This document shows, piece by piece, positions 25,598 to 34,571 of a stretch of DNA of 64,000 nt (its first letter is position 1; every line of letters starts with the position of its first letter). A program made the translations under genes and the position numbers. A model generated the notes under the pieces. It was not told the DNA's origin, did no database searches, and saw nothing but the letters and a program-made list of their open reading frames with translations. The DNA is from Bacteroidales bacterium (GTDB taxonomy: Bacteria; Bacteroidota; Bacteroidia; Bacteroidales; UBA932). The DNA lies in NCBI GenBank assembly GCA_017527415.1, contig JAFXQA010000008.1, positions 1-64,000 of the forward strand, read 5' to 3'.

Positions 25598-27142
25598 CTA
25601 CAACAATGCCTCGATGCTAACCTCCAGGGCCTCCGGGGCAACCGTAGGTTCGAAACGCGCCACCGGCTGGCCCTTGCGGTCTATCAGGAACTTGGTGAAA
25701 TTCCACTTAATATCCGGATTGGCGGCGTATTCGGGATCCGCCTTGGAAAGCATCGCGTCCATGAACTTTGCGGTCTCCCCTTCCCCGAATCCGGCGAAAG
25801 GTTTCAGGGTCCAGAGCCACTTCATCACCGGGTTCGCCTTCGGGCCGTTCACATCCGACTTGGCCATGAGAGGGAAGGTGACGCCATGGTTCAGGCGGCA
25901 GAACTCTTCTATCTCCTCGTTGCTGCCGGGCTCCTGGCCGCCGAACTGGTCGCAGGGGAAGCCGAGCACCACCAGGCCTTTATCCTTATACTTCTGATAA
26001 AGGGCCTCCAGGCCATCGTACTGGGGCGTGAAGCCGCACTTGGAAGCGGTGTTCACCACTAGCAGCACCTTGCCCTCGAAGTCGGAGAGATTCACCATCT
26101 GCCCCTTGTTGCCCAGGGTGCTATAGTTGTAGATGCTGCGCTTCTTGCAGGCGCGGGCGGCATCCTTTACGCTGATGCGCTTGCCGCCGTTGTCGAGGTC
26201 GATGAGGACGTAGTCGTCGCTGCCCATTCCAAGTTCCTTCATGTAAGTGAGCTGGCGAAGGCCGTGACGGGTCTCGATGCGCTCCACGAAGTGCTTGTGC
26301 TCCTCATCATGCATGGCATAGATGATATCCACGCAAGCCTTGTCGAGGGCGAGGATGTCGGTAGATGAGAGGATGCCCACGTCCGGAGTTACAACCGCCT
26401 CAGCCTCAAGGCCTTCGCAGTCACAGGACACCGACATGTTGCGCATCACGTTCACGTAGGTCACGTGCTCGCCGAAGTGGTCGATGGTGGCCTTGGTAGA
26501 TTCGGTCATGCGCTCCATGAGTTCCTCCTCGGCTATGCTCCACTGCTCTTCCGACCCTTCCGCGGTGTGTATCCACGCCTTGCCGATTCGGCCATCCGCG
26601 CAGCCTATGCCTATGTTCTTGTTGCTGCCGCCGAAGCCGCCCATGGTGTGGCCCTTGAAGTGAGTGAGGGTGACCATGGAATCATAGTTAAGCAGGTTCT
26701 TGCCTACGGACATCTCCTTGAACCACTTGCCGCCGTTAACGGGCAGAAGGGCCGTGCCCTCGGCATCCATGATGTCCACGGGGCAGAAGGTCCAGCCATT
26801 CACCTCCAGTGTCTCGCGATGCTGCTCGGTGGTGTAGCGGTCACCCTCGTAATAGGTGTTGGTCTCGATTATGTTGGCGCCCTTCAGGTCCTTCTCCATC
26901 AGGGCTTTCACCCATTCGCGGGGGATGATGTTGGGGCCGTTTTGCTCGCCCGTGTGGAGCTTGACGCCCACGCGGCCTTCGATCTTGCCATTGACCTTTT
27001 CATAGGCCTGGATCAGGCCCTCGGCGGAGAGATTGCGGGTAAAATAGACCACGGACTTGCCGTCGTTCTTCTTGCAGCTGCCGGCAAGGGTCGCCAGCAA
27101 AGCGGTAAGTATTAAGCTCATAATGGATAGGATGGGTTTCAT
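25598..27142 (-). CDS. DUF362 lipoprotein fused to a glutathione peroxidase domain
   Basis: A 514-residue protein starting MKPILSIMSLILTALLATLAGSC, a lipoprotein signal. The ATG at 27142 was chosen because the -7 box at 27157-27164 places transcription just upstream, while a TTG at 27178 would precede it. Residues about 28-345 match DUF362 (VGVKLHTGEQNGPNIIPREW, NIIETNTYY, CADGRIGKAWIH). Residues about 352-514 are a complete glutathione-peroxidase fold with Cys369 (NTASKCGFTPQY), Gln in FGGQEPGSNEE and Trp in KWNFTKFLIDR, the catalytic Cys-Gln-Trp set. Such peroxidases usually take electrons from thioredoxin. The fusion suggests an envelope redox function; the role of DUF362 is not settled. 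Confidence 0.85.
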   Translation of the reverse strand: MKPILSIMSLILTALLATLAGSCKKNDGKSVVYFTRNLSAEGLIQAYEKVNGKIEGRVGVKLHTGEQNGPNIIPREWVKALMEKDLKGANIIETNTYYEGDRYTTEQHRETLEVNGWTFCPVDIMDAEGTALLPVNGGKWFKEMSVGKNLLNYDSMVTLTHFKGHTMGGFGGSNKNIGIGCADGRIGKAWIHTAEGSEEQWSIAEEELMERMTESTKATIDHFGEHVTYVNVMRNMSVSCDCEGLEAEAVVTPDVGILSSTDILALDKACVDIIYAMHDEEHKHFVERIETRHGLRQLTYMKELGMGSDDYVLIDLDNGGKRISVKDAARACKKRSIYNYSTLGNKGQMVNLSDFEGKVLLVVNTASKCGFTPQYDGLEALYQKYKDKGLVVLGFPCDQFGGQEPGSNEEIEEFCRLNHGVTFPLMAKSDVNGPKANPVMKWLWTLKPFAGFGEGETAKFMDAMLSKADPEYAANPDIKWNFTKFLIDRKGQPVARFEPTVAPEALEVSIEALL

Positions 27143-27156
27143 GATGGGTGTTTTTG

Positions 27157-27164
27157 CAAAGTTA
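27157..27164 (-). promoter_or_regulatory. -7 box of the DUF362-peroxidase gene
   Basis: On the minus strand this reads TAACTTTG (TAnnTTTG). It ends about 15 bases before the ATG at 27142, giving a leader of about 9 bases, and it decides the start codon. Confidence 0.5.
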
Positions 27165-27193
27165 AAAGTTTTCTTCAAGTAATTTATATTAAT

Positions 27194-27224
27194 TTTGCGT
27201 TATGTAAAAAAAACTATAAATTTG
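27194..27224 (+). promoter_or_regulatory. promoter of the ATPase gene (TTTG-N19-TAAATTTG)
   Basis: TTTG at 27194-27197, 19 bases of spacer, and TAAATTTG at 27217-27224 make a full match to the Bacteroides promoter. The predicted transcript starts near 27230, about 19 bases before the ATG at 27249. This rules out longer starts for that gene. Confidence 0.7.
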
Positions 27225-27248
27225 CGCTTAGAACAAATTGTAACCGCC

Positions 27249-28421
27249 ATGCAGCATGTAAATCCTTTCTATACTACGAACAATATCCCCTCCCGCTATT
27301 TCTGCGACCGGGCACAGGAAACCGAAACGCTCGTGCGTTCCGTAACCAACGGCAACAACATGGTGCTGATGTCCCCCAGGCGCATGGGAAAGACCGGGCT
27401 GATCAATCATGTTTTCACAGACAAGCGCATCGGCAAGGAATACAATTGCTGTTTCATTGATATCTACGACACGTCCAGCCTTCAGGAATTCACTTTCCGC
27501 CTTGGGCAGGAGGTTTTCCGCAGGCAATCCGCCGGAGGCATCCGCAAAGGTGCTCGATTCCTGGAGGTGCTAAAATCCATCCGGGGAGAATTCTCCTACG
27601 ATCCTGCCACCCTGGGGCCCAAGTTCGCGCTCTCCCTGGGGCAAATCCAGCAGCCGCTCCGCACGCTCGAAGAGATCCTCCAGTTCATGGAATCTTCTTC
27701 CAAGCCCTGGCTGGTGGCTATAGATGAATTCCAGCAGATAGGAAAATACGACGAAAAGAACATGGAAGCCCTGCTGCGCACCCGCTTCCAGAGGCTTGCG
27801 AACGTGACATTCATCTATTCCGGCAGCGAAAGGCATCTGCTGGGGCAGATGTTCTCATCGGCCGCAAGGCCATTCTACATGAGCACGGGCACCCTGGAGT
27901 TGAAGCCGATCGACAGGGATAAATATGTGGAATTCGCGCGGAGGCAGTTCAGGAACGCCGGCAAAAGCATCACCAAAGATGCCGTCGAAGGCCTGTACGA
28001 CCTCATGGAAGGCTACACCTTCTTCATGCAGAAGACCCTCAACGAAGTGTTCGCATCCACCGAAAAGGGCGGAGACGCCGGGCAGATAGAAGTATTTGCG
28101 GCTATGGAATATCTGCTGGATACCGCCGATACCACCTATAGGAACATACTGGCTGGGCTATCAAAAGGGCAACGCACAGTGCTTTCCACTATCGCTGTAG
28201 ATGGGCATGCCGAAAACGTTCTGTCCCAGAGCTATATCTCCCGCCACTACCTTGGCGCCGCCAGCTCCGTGCAGGCCGCCGTCCGCTCGCTGCTCGCCAA
28301 GCAACTCATCTCCCGCGACGCCGACACCTACTTCCTCGACGACAAATTCCTCGAACTCTGGATACGCCGCTGCTACGGCATATCACTCGAGGAGTCGTGG
28401 GTGGAGAGGGGGAAGATTTAA
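27249..28421 (+). CDS. AAA-type ATPase (archaeal-ATPase-like family)
   Basis: A 390-residue cytoplasmic ATP-binding protein. Walker A is MSPRRMGKTG (41-50), Walker B is WLVAIDEFQQI (about 152-162), and FIYSGSERH resembles a sensor region. The C-terminal half (about 290-390) is alpha-helical with a winged-helix look (LLAKQLISRDADTYFLDDKFLELWIRR), as in the archaeal ATPase-like/DUF234 type common in Bacteroidota. These are poorly understood; many sit alone in the genome as here. It has its own promoter and ends 17 bases before the converging fimbrial operon. The start at 27249 is set by the promoter. Confidence 0.8.
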   Translation: MQHVNPFYTTNNIPSRYFCDRAQETETLVRSVTNGNNMVLMSPRRMGKTGLINHVFTDKRIGKEYNCCFIDIYDTSSLQEFTFRLGQEVFRRQSAGGIRKGARFLEVLKSIRGEFSYDPATLGPKFALSLGQIQQPLRTLEEILQFMESSSKPWLVAIDEFQQIGKYDEKNMEALLRTRFQRLANVTFIYSGSERHLLGQMFSSAARPFYMSTGTLELKPIDRDKYVEFARRQFRNAGKSITKDAVEGLYDLMEGYTFFMQKTLNEVFASTEKGGDAGQIEVFAAMEYLLDTADTTYRNILAGLSKGQRTVLSTIAVDGHAENVLSQSYISRHYLGAASSVQAAVRSLLAKQLISRDADTYFLDDKFLELWIRRCYGISLEESWVERGKI

Positions 28422-28438
28422 GAGGGAACAAAAAAACA

Positions 28439-31400
28439 CTACAGTTGCACATCCTTTACACATCTGATCTTGTCGTCATAGGTTCTGGACGTGGCCGACA
28501 TCAGCAGATGTTTTGAACTCATGCCCCAGCCCCATGTATTGGCCACCTTTGGGACTCCGTCAACGCCCTTTGACCAGTGGGTGCGGCAAGGGGTAATATC
28601 CGAGTCAGTCAAGCTGCCAAGGTAAGCATTATCCCCGGTAGCCATTGCTGACAAGGTTGTCCAAATAAGCGACATTTCCCTTACGTTGGGAAGCCTGTAC
28701 CCTTCAGGACATACACTGTGGTTGGAATCCAGATTGGGGAAACTGTCGTCCAGATAATGGTTGAGCTGATCGATCTTCTGAAGATTGTAAGACCTGCCGT
28801 TAAACGTGTAAGAGTTGCTCACACTTCTCAAATTCACCATGGGGGCTGTCTCAAAAGCATGTGACAGGCAGGCCATCTTGCTGTTTTCGTCGTGGCCTAT
28901 CAGTTCATGCCCCTCTATGGGTTCACGAATTGATGCGAGGTTTATTCGCGAGCAGTCAAAGACATAGAAGGTGTTGGCGTCATAAGCCCCCGTATATGGA
29001 CTTGTAACCGTACCGTCCGTTTCCAAATGTTTGCGCACAGTGGTAACATAGGCTTCGGGCGTCACATCCGGATTTTCCGCCAGGGTTATGTCCTTGCGCT
29101 GCCCCCCTTCCATATAATACCCCAGGTTTCGTACACAGCGGGTACTGAACACGGTAGTCTGATCGCTATTGCCCTGATAACTGAGGTCACTGCCGTTCAC
29201 ACCTTCTTCCGCCCACACCACACGGGGATACTTGTTACTGTTGTTCCAGTCATCCTTTTCTGAAGGGGTGTAGATAAAGCGGTTGCTGGCGATTATATGC
29301 TGACGCCACTTGTCTTTGTTGGAGCTCTGCTGGTCCGATGCGCTTCTCTGATACAGGCGGGCATCACCTTCAATGCCATACGAGCCAAGGAAAACACCTA
29401 TGAGCTGGATGTCGGATGCCATGTACCAGCGAATCTCTTCGGGGTCTATTATCCCGTCTCCGTCGTTGTCGCGGTTTCTGGAAAGGCAGCTGTACCGCAG
29501 ATACTTGTAGTCGTTAAGGAGCTGAGCCGTTTCGTTTGTGCCGGTAAGGTTAAGGAACTTGTCCCATCTCTCGCCCACCATGGTTTCATTCCCATCCTTG
29601 TCGAGGATGCCCCATAACTTCATTGAATTAATGCGGCCGTTTGTGGCGCTTGTGTTGCCGCAGTCCTCCATACTCGTATTCTTCCAATAGTGGCCCGCCC
29701 CGGTTTCATTCTCGTCGTCGGTGAACTCCATTCCCCATGCAGACTCAAGTCCGGCCGTCTCGTGGACGGCATAAATGCTCTGGATTGAACGCTGCTGGAT
29801 GGTGAAGGACGCTCCTATGAGGTCGCTCTCGCCGTCGGCCGACCTTGCCGATGAAGCCAGGATGTGCATGCGCCTCATGGGATGGTTCACGATTGTTTTC
29901 CAAAGGGTGGGGTCATATTCGCCGGTAAGCGGATTTACGGTATAGTAATACTCGCTAACAAAGGCCGTTACCGTAATCTTGGGGCCGCCGGGGCCACCGT
30001 CATCTGCATCGAAATCGCTCTTCGGCACATAGTCAGGGTCGTAAGTAGGGTCTCCCGGGGTCATGGCAAGCTGATCGGCGTCGTACTGCCGCTTCTGGGC
30101 CTTAAGGTAGTCCACAAGCTCGTCTACAAACATGGTGCGGCCTTTGTCCAGACGATCAAGTGCATTCCCGTTGATATCGACGAAATTGTAGTCGTGTGGC
30201 AGGTACACCGTCCTTCGGTCGGAATAATAAGTTCCGTCCTGCGCCTTGTCGTTTACGTGGAATTCCACCCACTTGTAGTCTATCATGGAAAGATCCACCC
30301 CACCTTCCGGGCCAATGCCGTCCGGATTGAAAGGAGTTTCGACATACCAGCTTATATTGTTGGGGTCCAGATAGTTGTAGTGGAACGAAATTACCTGGGT
30401 GCTGTAGTGGCAGTCGCTGTTGAACACCTCTTCAAGAGCCACGACAACGCGACCGGTGGCGCCGGGTTCGTCTTCGTGCATAGGGTCTAGTCCGTCTATT
30501 GCCTCAACTTCCGCCTTAATGTCCTCCGCACCGTTTATATAGATGTTGTATACGTAACTGTGATTCCTTTCAGTATTGAAATCGGCCGGATCGTTGCTGA
30601 AGTTACCAAGGTGAATCTCATACTTCACGTTGGCATCCAGCGTGGCGTTGCTGTTTCCGCCAGCGCTCACTGCCATTTGCAATTTGCCCGTAATTGTGAA
30701 ATAGGTCGACAACGGATCTGTATACAGGTAGTCGCCATTCTGGAATACGGTGCCGGTGTAAGAAGCGGGCTTTTCGCGCCTCTCCCTATCGGCATAGGTT
30801 GATATGCCGGAGGCAGGGGTCTTCCGGTTTTCCATCATATAGAATGAGAAAGAATGTATGGAGACCGGGGTGTTCTTCCCATCTGCATAGACGTCGCCCT
30901 GGGTGGTGGATGCTTTTTCAGTCTCGAAGCCAAGGGCATCTGTGTTGAAAAACTCCGCCTCGGTGTCGGCCGCATCGCTGGCTCCCTCCAAAAGATACGA
31001 GCAGGTGGGAACGTTAATGACCTGCCACTTGTCGGGCGAGAACGTGCGGATTCCAGCGCCGGGGGCAATCCTTACGTTAACGGTTACCTTTGCATAGATG
31101 CGTTTCAAAAGAAGTGACTTGTGGCTTACGTCATCGGAATCCGAGGTGTCGCCTTGAATGTTAACTCCTGTAGTCTCGGCCGTCATGAGGAAATATCCGG
31201 AGTTTGCCGCCACCTCGCTGCGGACCTGGGTTGCCACCACGCCCTGGAGATCCCCGTAGGTCTGAATCGTGGAAAGCCTGCCTGGAGAGACGTCAAGGTC
31301 GTCTGGATTCATGTTTGCAACCGCCACTATGGTGCATCCGGCCTTCTTGGCGGTTCTGAAATGGATTGTCCCGTTTGTTGTAGGGGACGATTCCGAGGTC

Positions 31401-31729
31401 ATGTTGGTCACCGTCCAATAGTTGCTCTCAGATCTGGCGTTAAGATTGGAGCCGTCGAAATAGTGGCCATAAACTTTCTTGCTGGAAGAAGAGTTCCCTT
31501 CGAAAATGAGGAGGTAAATGTTGAACACGTTGCTTTCCTGGGCAAGGCCAAGCGAAGCCTTTGTGCCCACATCCACACGGATTCCGGAAGGAGAACCGAA
31601 TGATATCACGCAATCCGCCATTCCACCCTCTTCCATTGGGGAAGGAGTTTCCAACCGCTCCTCCATGCATCCCCACGAAACCAGGGCTGCCGCAAGAAGG
31701 AATAAAAAGTCAATCAATCTCCGTTTCAT
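28439..31729 (-). CDS. DUF4906 fimbrial lipoprotein, probable tip or large accessory subunit
   Basis: A 1096-residue lipoprotein, the last and largest gene of the fimbrial operon. It starts MKRRLIDFLFLLAAALVSWGC (ATG at 31729, 7 bases after the previous stop). The N-terminal half looks fimbrillin-like (IRVDVGTKASLG, strands about 90-440). The second half carries the DUF4906 features SRNRDNDGDGIIDPEEIRWY and CVRNLGYYMEGG. The end resembles C-type-lectin-like or formylglycine-type folds of secreted Bacteroidota proteins (CPEGYRLPNVREMSLIW, DKIRCVKDVQL). In fimbrial loci of this order such large proteins are thought to sit at the fibre tip; I infer this from position and size. Confidence 0.7.
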   Translation of the reverse strand: MKRRLIDFLFLLAAALVSWGCMEERLETPSPMEEGGMADCVISFGSPSGIRVDVGTKASLGLAQESNVFNIYLLIFEGNSSSSKKVYGHYFDGSNLNARSESNYWTVTNMTSESSPTTNGTIHFRTAKKAGCTIVAVANMNPDDLDVSPGRLSTIQTYGDLQGVVATQVRSEVAANSGYFLMTAETTGVNIQGDTSDSDDVSHKSLLLKRIYAKVTVNVRIAPGAGIRTFSPDKWQVINVPTCSYLLEGASDAADTEAEFFNTDALGFETEKASTTQGDVYADGKNTPVSIHSFSFYMMENRKTPASGISTYADRERREKPASYTGTVFQNGDYLYTDPLSTYFTITGKLQMAVSAGGNSNATLDANVKYEIHLGNFSNDPADFNTERNHSYVYNIYINGAEDIKAEVEAIDGLDPMHEDEPGATGRVVVALEEVFNSDCHYSTQVISFHYNYLDPNNISWYVETPFNPDGIGPEGGVDLSMIDYKWVEFHVNDKAQDGTYYSDRRTVYLPHDYNFVDINGNALDRLDKGRTMFVDELVDYLKAQKRQYDADQLAMTPGDPTYDPDYVPKSDFDADDGGPGGPKITVTAFVSEYYYTVNPLTGEYDPTLWKTIVNHPMRRMHILASSARSADGESDLIGASFTIQQRSIQSIYAVHETAGLESAWGMEFTDDENETGAGHYWKNTSMEDCGNTSATNGRINSMKLWGILDKDGNETMVGERWDKFLNLTGTNETAQLLNDYKYLRYSCLSRNRDNDGDGIIDPEEIRWYMASDIQLIGVFLGSYGIEGDARLYQRSASDQQSSNKDKWRQHIIASNRFIYTPSEKDDWNNSNKYPRVVWAEEGVNGSDLSYQGNSDQTTVFSTRCVRNLGYYMEGGQRKDITLAENPDVTPEAYVTTVRKHLETDGTVTSPYTGAYDANTFYVFDCSRINLASIREPIEGHELIGHDENSKMACLSHAFETAPMVNLRSVSNSYTFNGRSYNLQKIDQLNHYLDDSFPNLDSNHSVCPEGYRLPNVREMSLIWTTLSAMATGDNAYLGSLTDSDITPCRTHWSKGVDGVPKVANTWGWGMSSKHLLMSATSRTYDDKIRCVKDVQL

Positions 31730-31736
31730 TCCATAA

Positions 31737-33524
31737 TCAGTTAAAAGTGTGGGAAGAAGTGGTGGAATGTTCATCGTCCCAGGTTGAATTGTCCACCAGG
31801 AAGTCGATGCTGCCTTCCTGGTCGGCATAGAAGACATTTATCACAATGTTGATGTCTTCGTTCCTGGACATATAGGTGAGAGGCACTTCCTTGTTGTTTT
31901 CCTTGAGTATCCTTTTCAGAGGGGCTCCGGAATCATCCGGTTTTCCGAAAAGGATGAACTGGTGGTCGTGGTTGTTTTGGGTATCCCAAGTCAGTTTGGT
32001 AAATTTGGCTTGGCTAGCGTTGTTGTTATTGTAGACGAAGTCGGATTTCAGATTCTTGTTGTTCTTTGTAAAGCGGACAAGAAGACTTCCGTCCAGGTCT
32101 TCAGGGAATCTGCCGGCAGTTGGATAAACACCTTGAACTATGTTCACCCCGTCTATTGAAGTTTCGGTGCCGATATTTGTGGAAAGACCGTCAATAGTGT
32201 AATTATTGGCTCCGTTTTTTGTAATCCTGCGGAAGTAGCTTCCGCCGACTCCGTTCCTATAATCGAAGAAGTTGTCATACTTTGGATTATCGGAGTTGTT
32301 CCCTGTCCACCCCGCTTGACCGTGGGTGTTAGTCCAGACACCATTTCCTCCAAATTCCGTGTATGTGTAAGCCTCCTCGTTATAAATCGCCCTGGCCCTG
32401 GTCAAGAAACCATCATAATGTTCATACCCGCAACTTTCCCAGGCAGTGCCATTAGCGCCTATTCCGTAGTACAGACGCCCGGCCCTGGTGGTTATTCTTG
32501 GATTGATAACCAGTACGTCCACATGGTTACCAACGGGCATGGAGTTCAAATAGGAATAAGTAACAGGGCCGAAACTGCCCACTTTTCCAAGGGATACGGA
32601 CAAAGGTGTAAGGCTCTCGGATGAACGGTCCATGGAAAAAACGGCACAAATCTCATAGGGCAACGTGGCGGCGTTTTCGTAAACGAGGGTTTTATACACC
32701 AGGGAATCGGAATTGGCCCTAACCGTGGTGGGGCTAGCCGAAAGTATGGGATAGGCTGGCAGCTCACGGTATGTAGCCCCGTCCGGAACCACGGGCAAAC
32801 CCGATGAGTTGCTATGGTCAAGAAGATAAGCCTTGTCGGGATTGAACCCGCTGAAGAAAAGGGTATCGACTTTAACCGGGAAAGGCGTGTTGTTCTTTAC
32901 GGTAACCTTCACCCGCACCACGGGACGCAGCAGGTCCACCGTTTCGGTTGCCACTGAAAGGCCAACGGGTATGGTCTTCTGCCCGGTAAGGAGCATTTTG
33001 GTGGAAGGAGTCACCGGAACTGATGTGTCGGAGGAATTCAGGGAGAGCAATTTCCTGTCCAGATATTGCGTGAAATCATCACCTGGAGATACCAGCTTTT
33101 CATTTGCCGATATTGCGCCGTCTTGCCATTCGGTGGCATCTATGTTTGCATAGGCATAGACCTGATAGTTCCCCGGAAGGAGATGCTCGAAATGAATCAC
33201 ATCCTCCATTACCGATGTTTCCGCCACAGCATCCTGCAGGTCACTCACTCCGGGCACATAGGGGTAGGCTTTATAAACGGAGCCGACGACTTTGCAATCA
33301 TTGTCGGTCAGGACCACAAGGACATTGTTGAAAAAGAAACCGTCCTTAAGGCTGTCAGCCAAAGTTTTGGTTTCAACGCGCATGGCGCCCCCACTGTCAA
33401 GCCGCAGTTCAATCGCACCGAAGCCCGAATCGGGCCCGGTATCAAAGCGCTCCTCACGTCCACAGGACAGTGCGCACATTAAGATGGCAATTAGAAGAGG
33501 TATGTATGATGCGCCTTTTTTCAT
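31737..33524 (-). CDS. FimB/Mfa2-like fimbrial lipoprotein
   Basis: A 595-residue lipoprotein (MKKGASYIPLLIAILMCALSC) overlapping the upstream fimbrillin stop by four bases (ATGA). The N-terminal part has the Mfa2/FimB pattern of two beta-sandwich lobes (GGAMRVETKTLADSL, LLPGNYQVYAYANID at about 110-130, VDLLRPVVRVKVTVKNNTPFPVKV). The later part is Gly/Asn-rich with a possible sugar-binding or adhesive role. FimB/Mfa2 proteins anchor the fibre in the outer membrane and limit its length. The protein is longer than typical anchors, so it could also be an accessory adhesin. Family confidence is moderate. Confidence 0.6.
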   Translation of the reverse strand: MKKGASYIPLLIAILMCALSCGREERFDTGPDSGFGAIELRLDSGGAMRVETKTLADSLKDGFFFNNVLVVLTDNDCKVVGSVYKAYPYVPGVSDLQDAVAETSVMEDVIHFEHLLPGNYQVYAYANIDATEWQDGAISANEKLVSPGDDFTQYLDRKLLSLNSSDTSVPVTPSTKMLLTGQKTIPVGLSVATETVDLLRPVVRVKVTVKNNTPFPVKVDTLFFSGFNPDKAYLLDHSNSSGLPVVPDGATYRELPAYPILSASPTTVRANSDSLVYKTLVYENAATLPYEICAVFSMDRSSESLTPLSVSLGKVGSFGPVTYSYLNSMPVGNHVDVLVINPRITTRAGRLYYGIGANGTAWESCGYEHYDGFLTRARAIYNEEAYTYTEFGGNGVWTNTHGQAGWTGNNSDNPKYDNFFDYRNGVGGSYFRRITKNGANNYTIDGLSTNIGTETSIDGVNIVQGVYPTAGRFPEDLDGSLLVRFTKNNKNLKSDFVYNNNNASQAKFTKLTWDTQNNHDHQFILFGKPDDSGAPLKRILKENNKEVPLTYMSRNEDINIVINVFYADQEGSIDFLVDNSTWDDEHSTTSSHTFN

Positions 33525-34570
33525 CCTTCAAAGATAATGTCGTCGGTTATAACGGTCACCTCATCCCAAGGGACGGCCTTGACGGTAATGTCCAGTCCAC
33601 TCTGGGTAAGGGTAATGAAGTAATTGTAAACGCAGTTCGGAATCCAGGTGTCCGCACCGGGGACGCCGTCGCAGTCGGAAATGTTCAGGACAGTTTCCAC
33701 GGGTTCTCCGTCATTATAGGAGAGTGAGAAGCGCACCGCAGCTCCTGCGTCAAGCGTGTGCGGAACCATATAGTACCAACCCATCGGCAAATACCCGTCA
33801 GGGTCCGAAGCCACGGACGGGTGTGGAATATTCTTCCTTCCTCCACCGGTGGTGGAATTCCACGACGCAACGGTAGTTACGGTGCCGGGTGTCCACATTG
33901 ACAGCGATATGGGATCCACTGCCGGATTGGTAATACGGGTCTGGATCTTGAACGTCCCAGCCGCAGCAATGTTCTCGAGACGGAAAGATGTGAGTTCGTA
34001 GCGGTCTGAATCCGAAGATGCAGCCTTTCCAAACAGGAAACGCACGGCGGAAGTGGCATGCTTGAACTCCAGTTCCACGGGATCGGTACTCACGGCAGCA
34101 TTCCTGTATGCCCTCGCAACCATCATATCCTGATTCGAACCAGTCTGGTAGCGTACGTTCAGATAGAACGCATCGCCTATCCAGTTATCCTCTCCGGAAT
34201 AAGGGAAAACTGCGGTGAAATAGTAGTCGCCGTCGTCTTTCCAATACTCCAACGGAGAATAGTTCCAGACACTGCTGTAAGGCTCTGCGGGAGTAAGAGG
34301 ATCCGGCACGGCATCATAGCGGAGACTGCGGTTGGAGAAAATGCGTTGCGTCGTATCATTCTTGACGCGGGTTCCGAAGAGGCTGGCCTCGTTGCCCACA
34401 GTAAGGAGTACAGTGGGGTCATCCGGCTTGAGAGCTTTCGTCCCGGCAACAAGGGAGGATGAGAAAGATAACGGAGTGCATCCTTCCCGGATGTACACGG
34501 GATTGTCCTTCCCGCAGCCGTAAAGCAGCGAGGCAAGAAGCAATGCCGATATGATACTCCGCAATTTCAT
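33521..34570 (-). CDS. fimbrillin-family lipoprotein (third of three)
   Basis: A 349-residue lipoprotein starting MKLRSIISALLLASLLYGC. The ATG at 34570 is one base after the previous stop, and its own stop overlaps the next ATG. The fimbrillin family look is seen in YSPLEYWKDDGDYYFTAVFPYSG (the W-x-x-D-x-x-Y block), LEFKHATSAVRFLFG (about 178-192) and VYNYFITLTQSGLDITVKAVPWDE at the end. Fibre subunits of this kind are exported as lipoproteins, cut by an Arg gingipain-like protease and polymerised by strand exchange. Whether this is a major or minor subunit cannot be told. Confidence 0.8.
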   Translation of the reverse strand: MKLRSIISALLLASLLYGCGKDNPVYIREGCTPLSFSSSLVAGTKALKPDDPTVLLTVGNEASLFGTRVKNDTTQRIFSNRSLRYDAVPDPLTPAEPYSSVWNYSPLEYWKDDGDYYFTAVFPYSGEDNWIGDAFYLNVRYQTGSNQDMMVARAYRNAAVSTDPVELEFKHATSAVRFLFGKAASSDSDRYELTSFRLENIAAAGTFKIQTRITNPAVDPISLSMWTPGTVTTVASWNSTTGGGRKNIPHPSVASDPDGYLPMGWYYMVPHTLDAGAAVRFSLSYNDGEPVETVLNISDCDGVPGADTWIPNCVYNYFITLTQSGLDITVKAVPWDEVTVITDDIIFEG

Positions 34571-34571
34571 C

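Noticed and set aside
27195..27248. Earlier start (non-ATG codons) for the ATPase gene
   Set aside because: These codons lie inside or upstream of the promoter TTTG-N19-TAAATTTG, before the predicted start of transcription.
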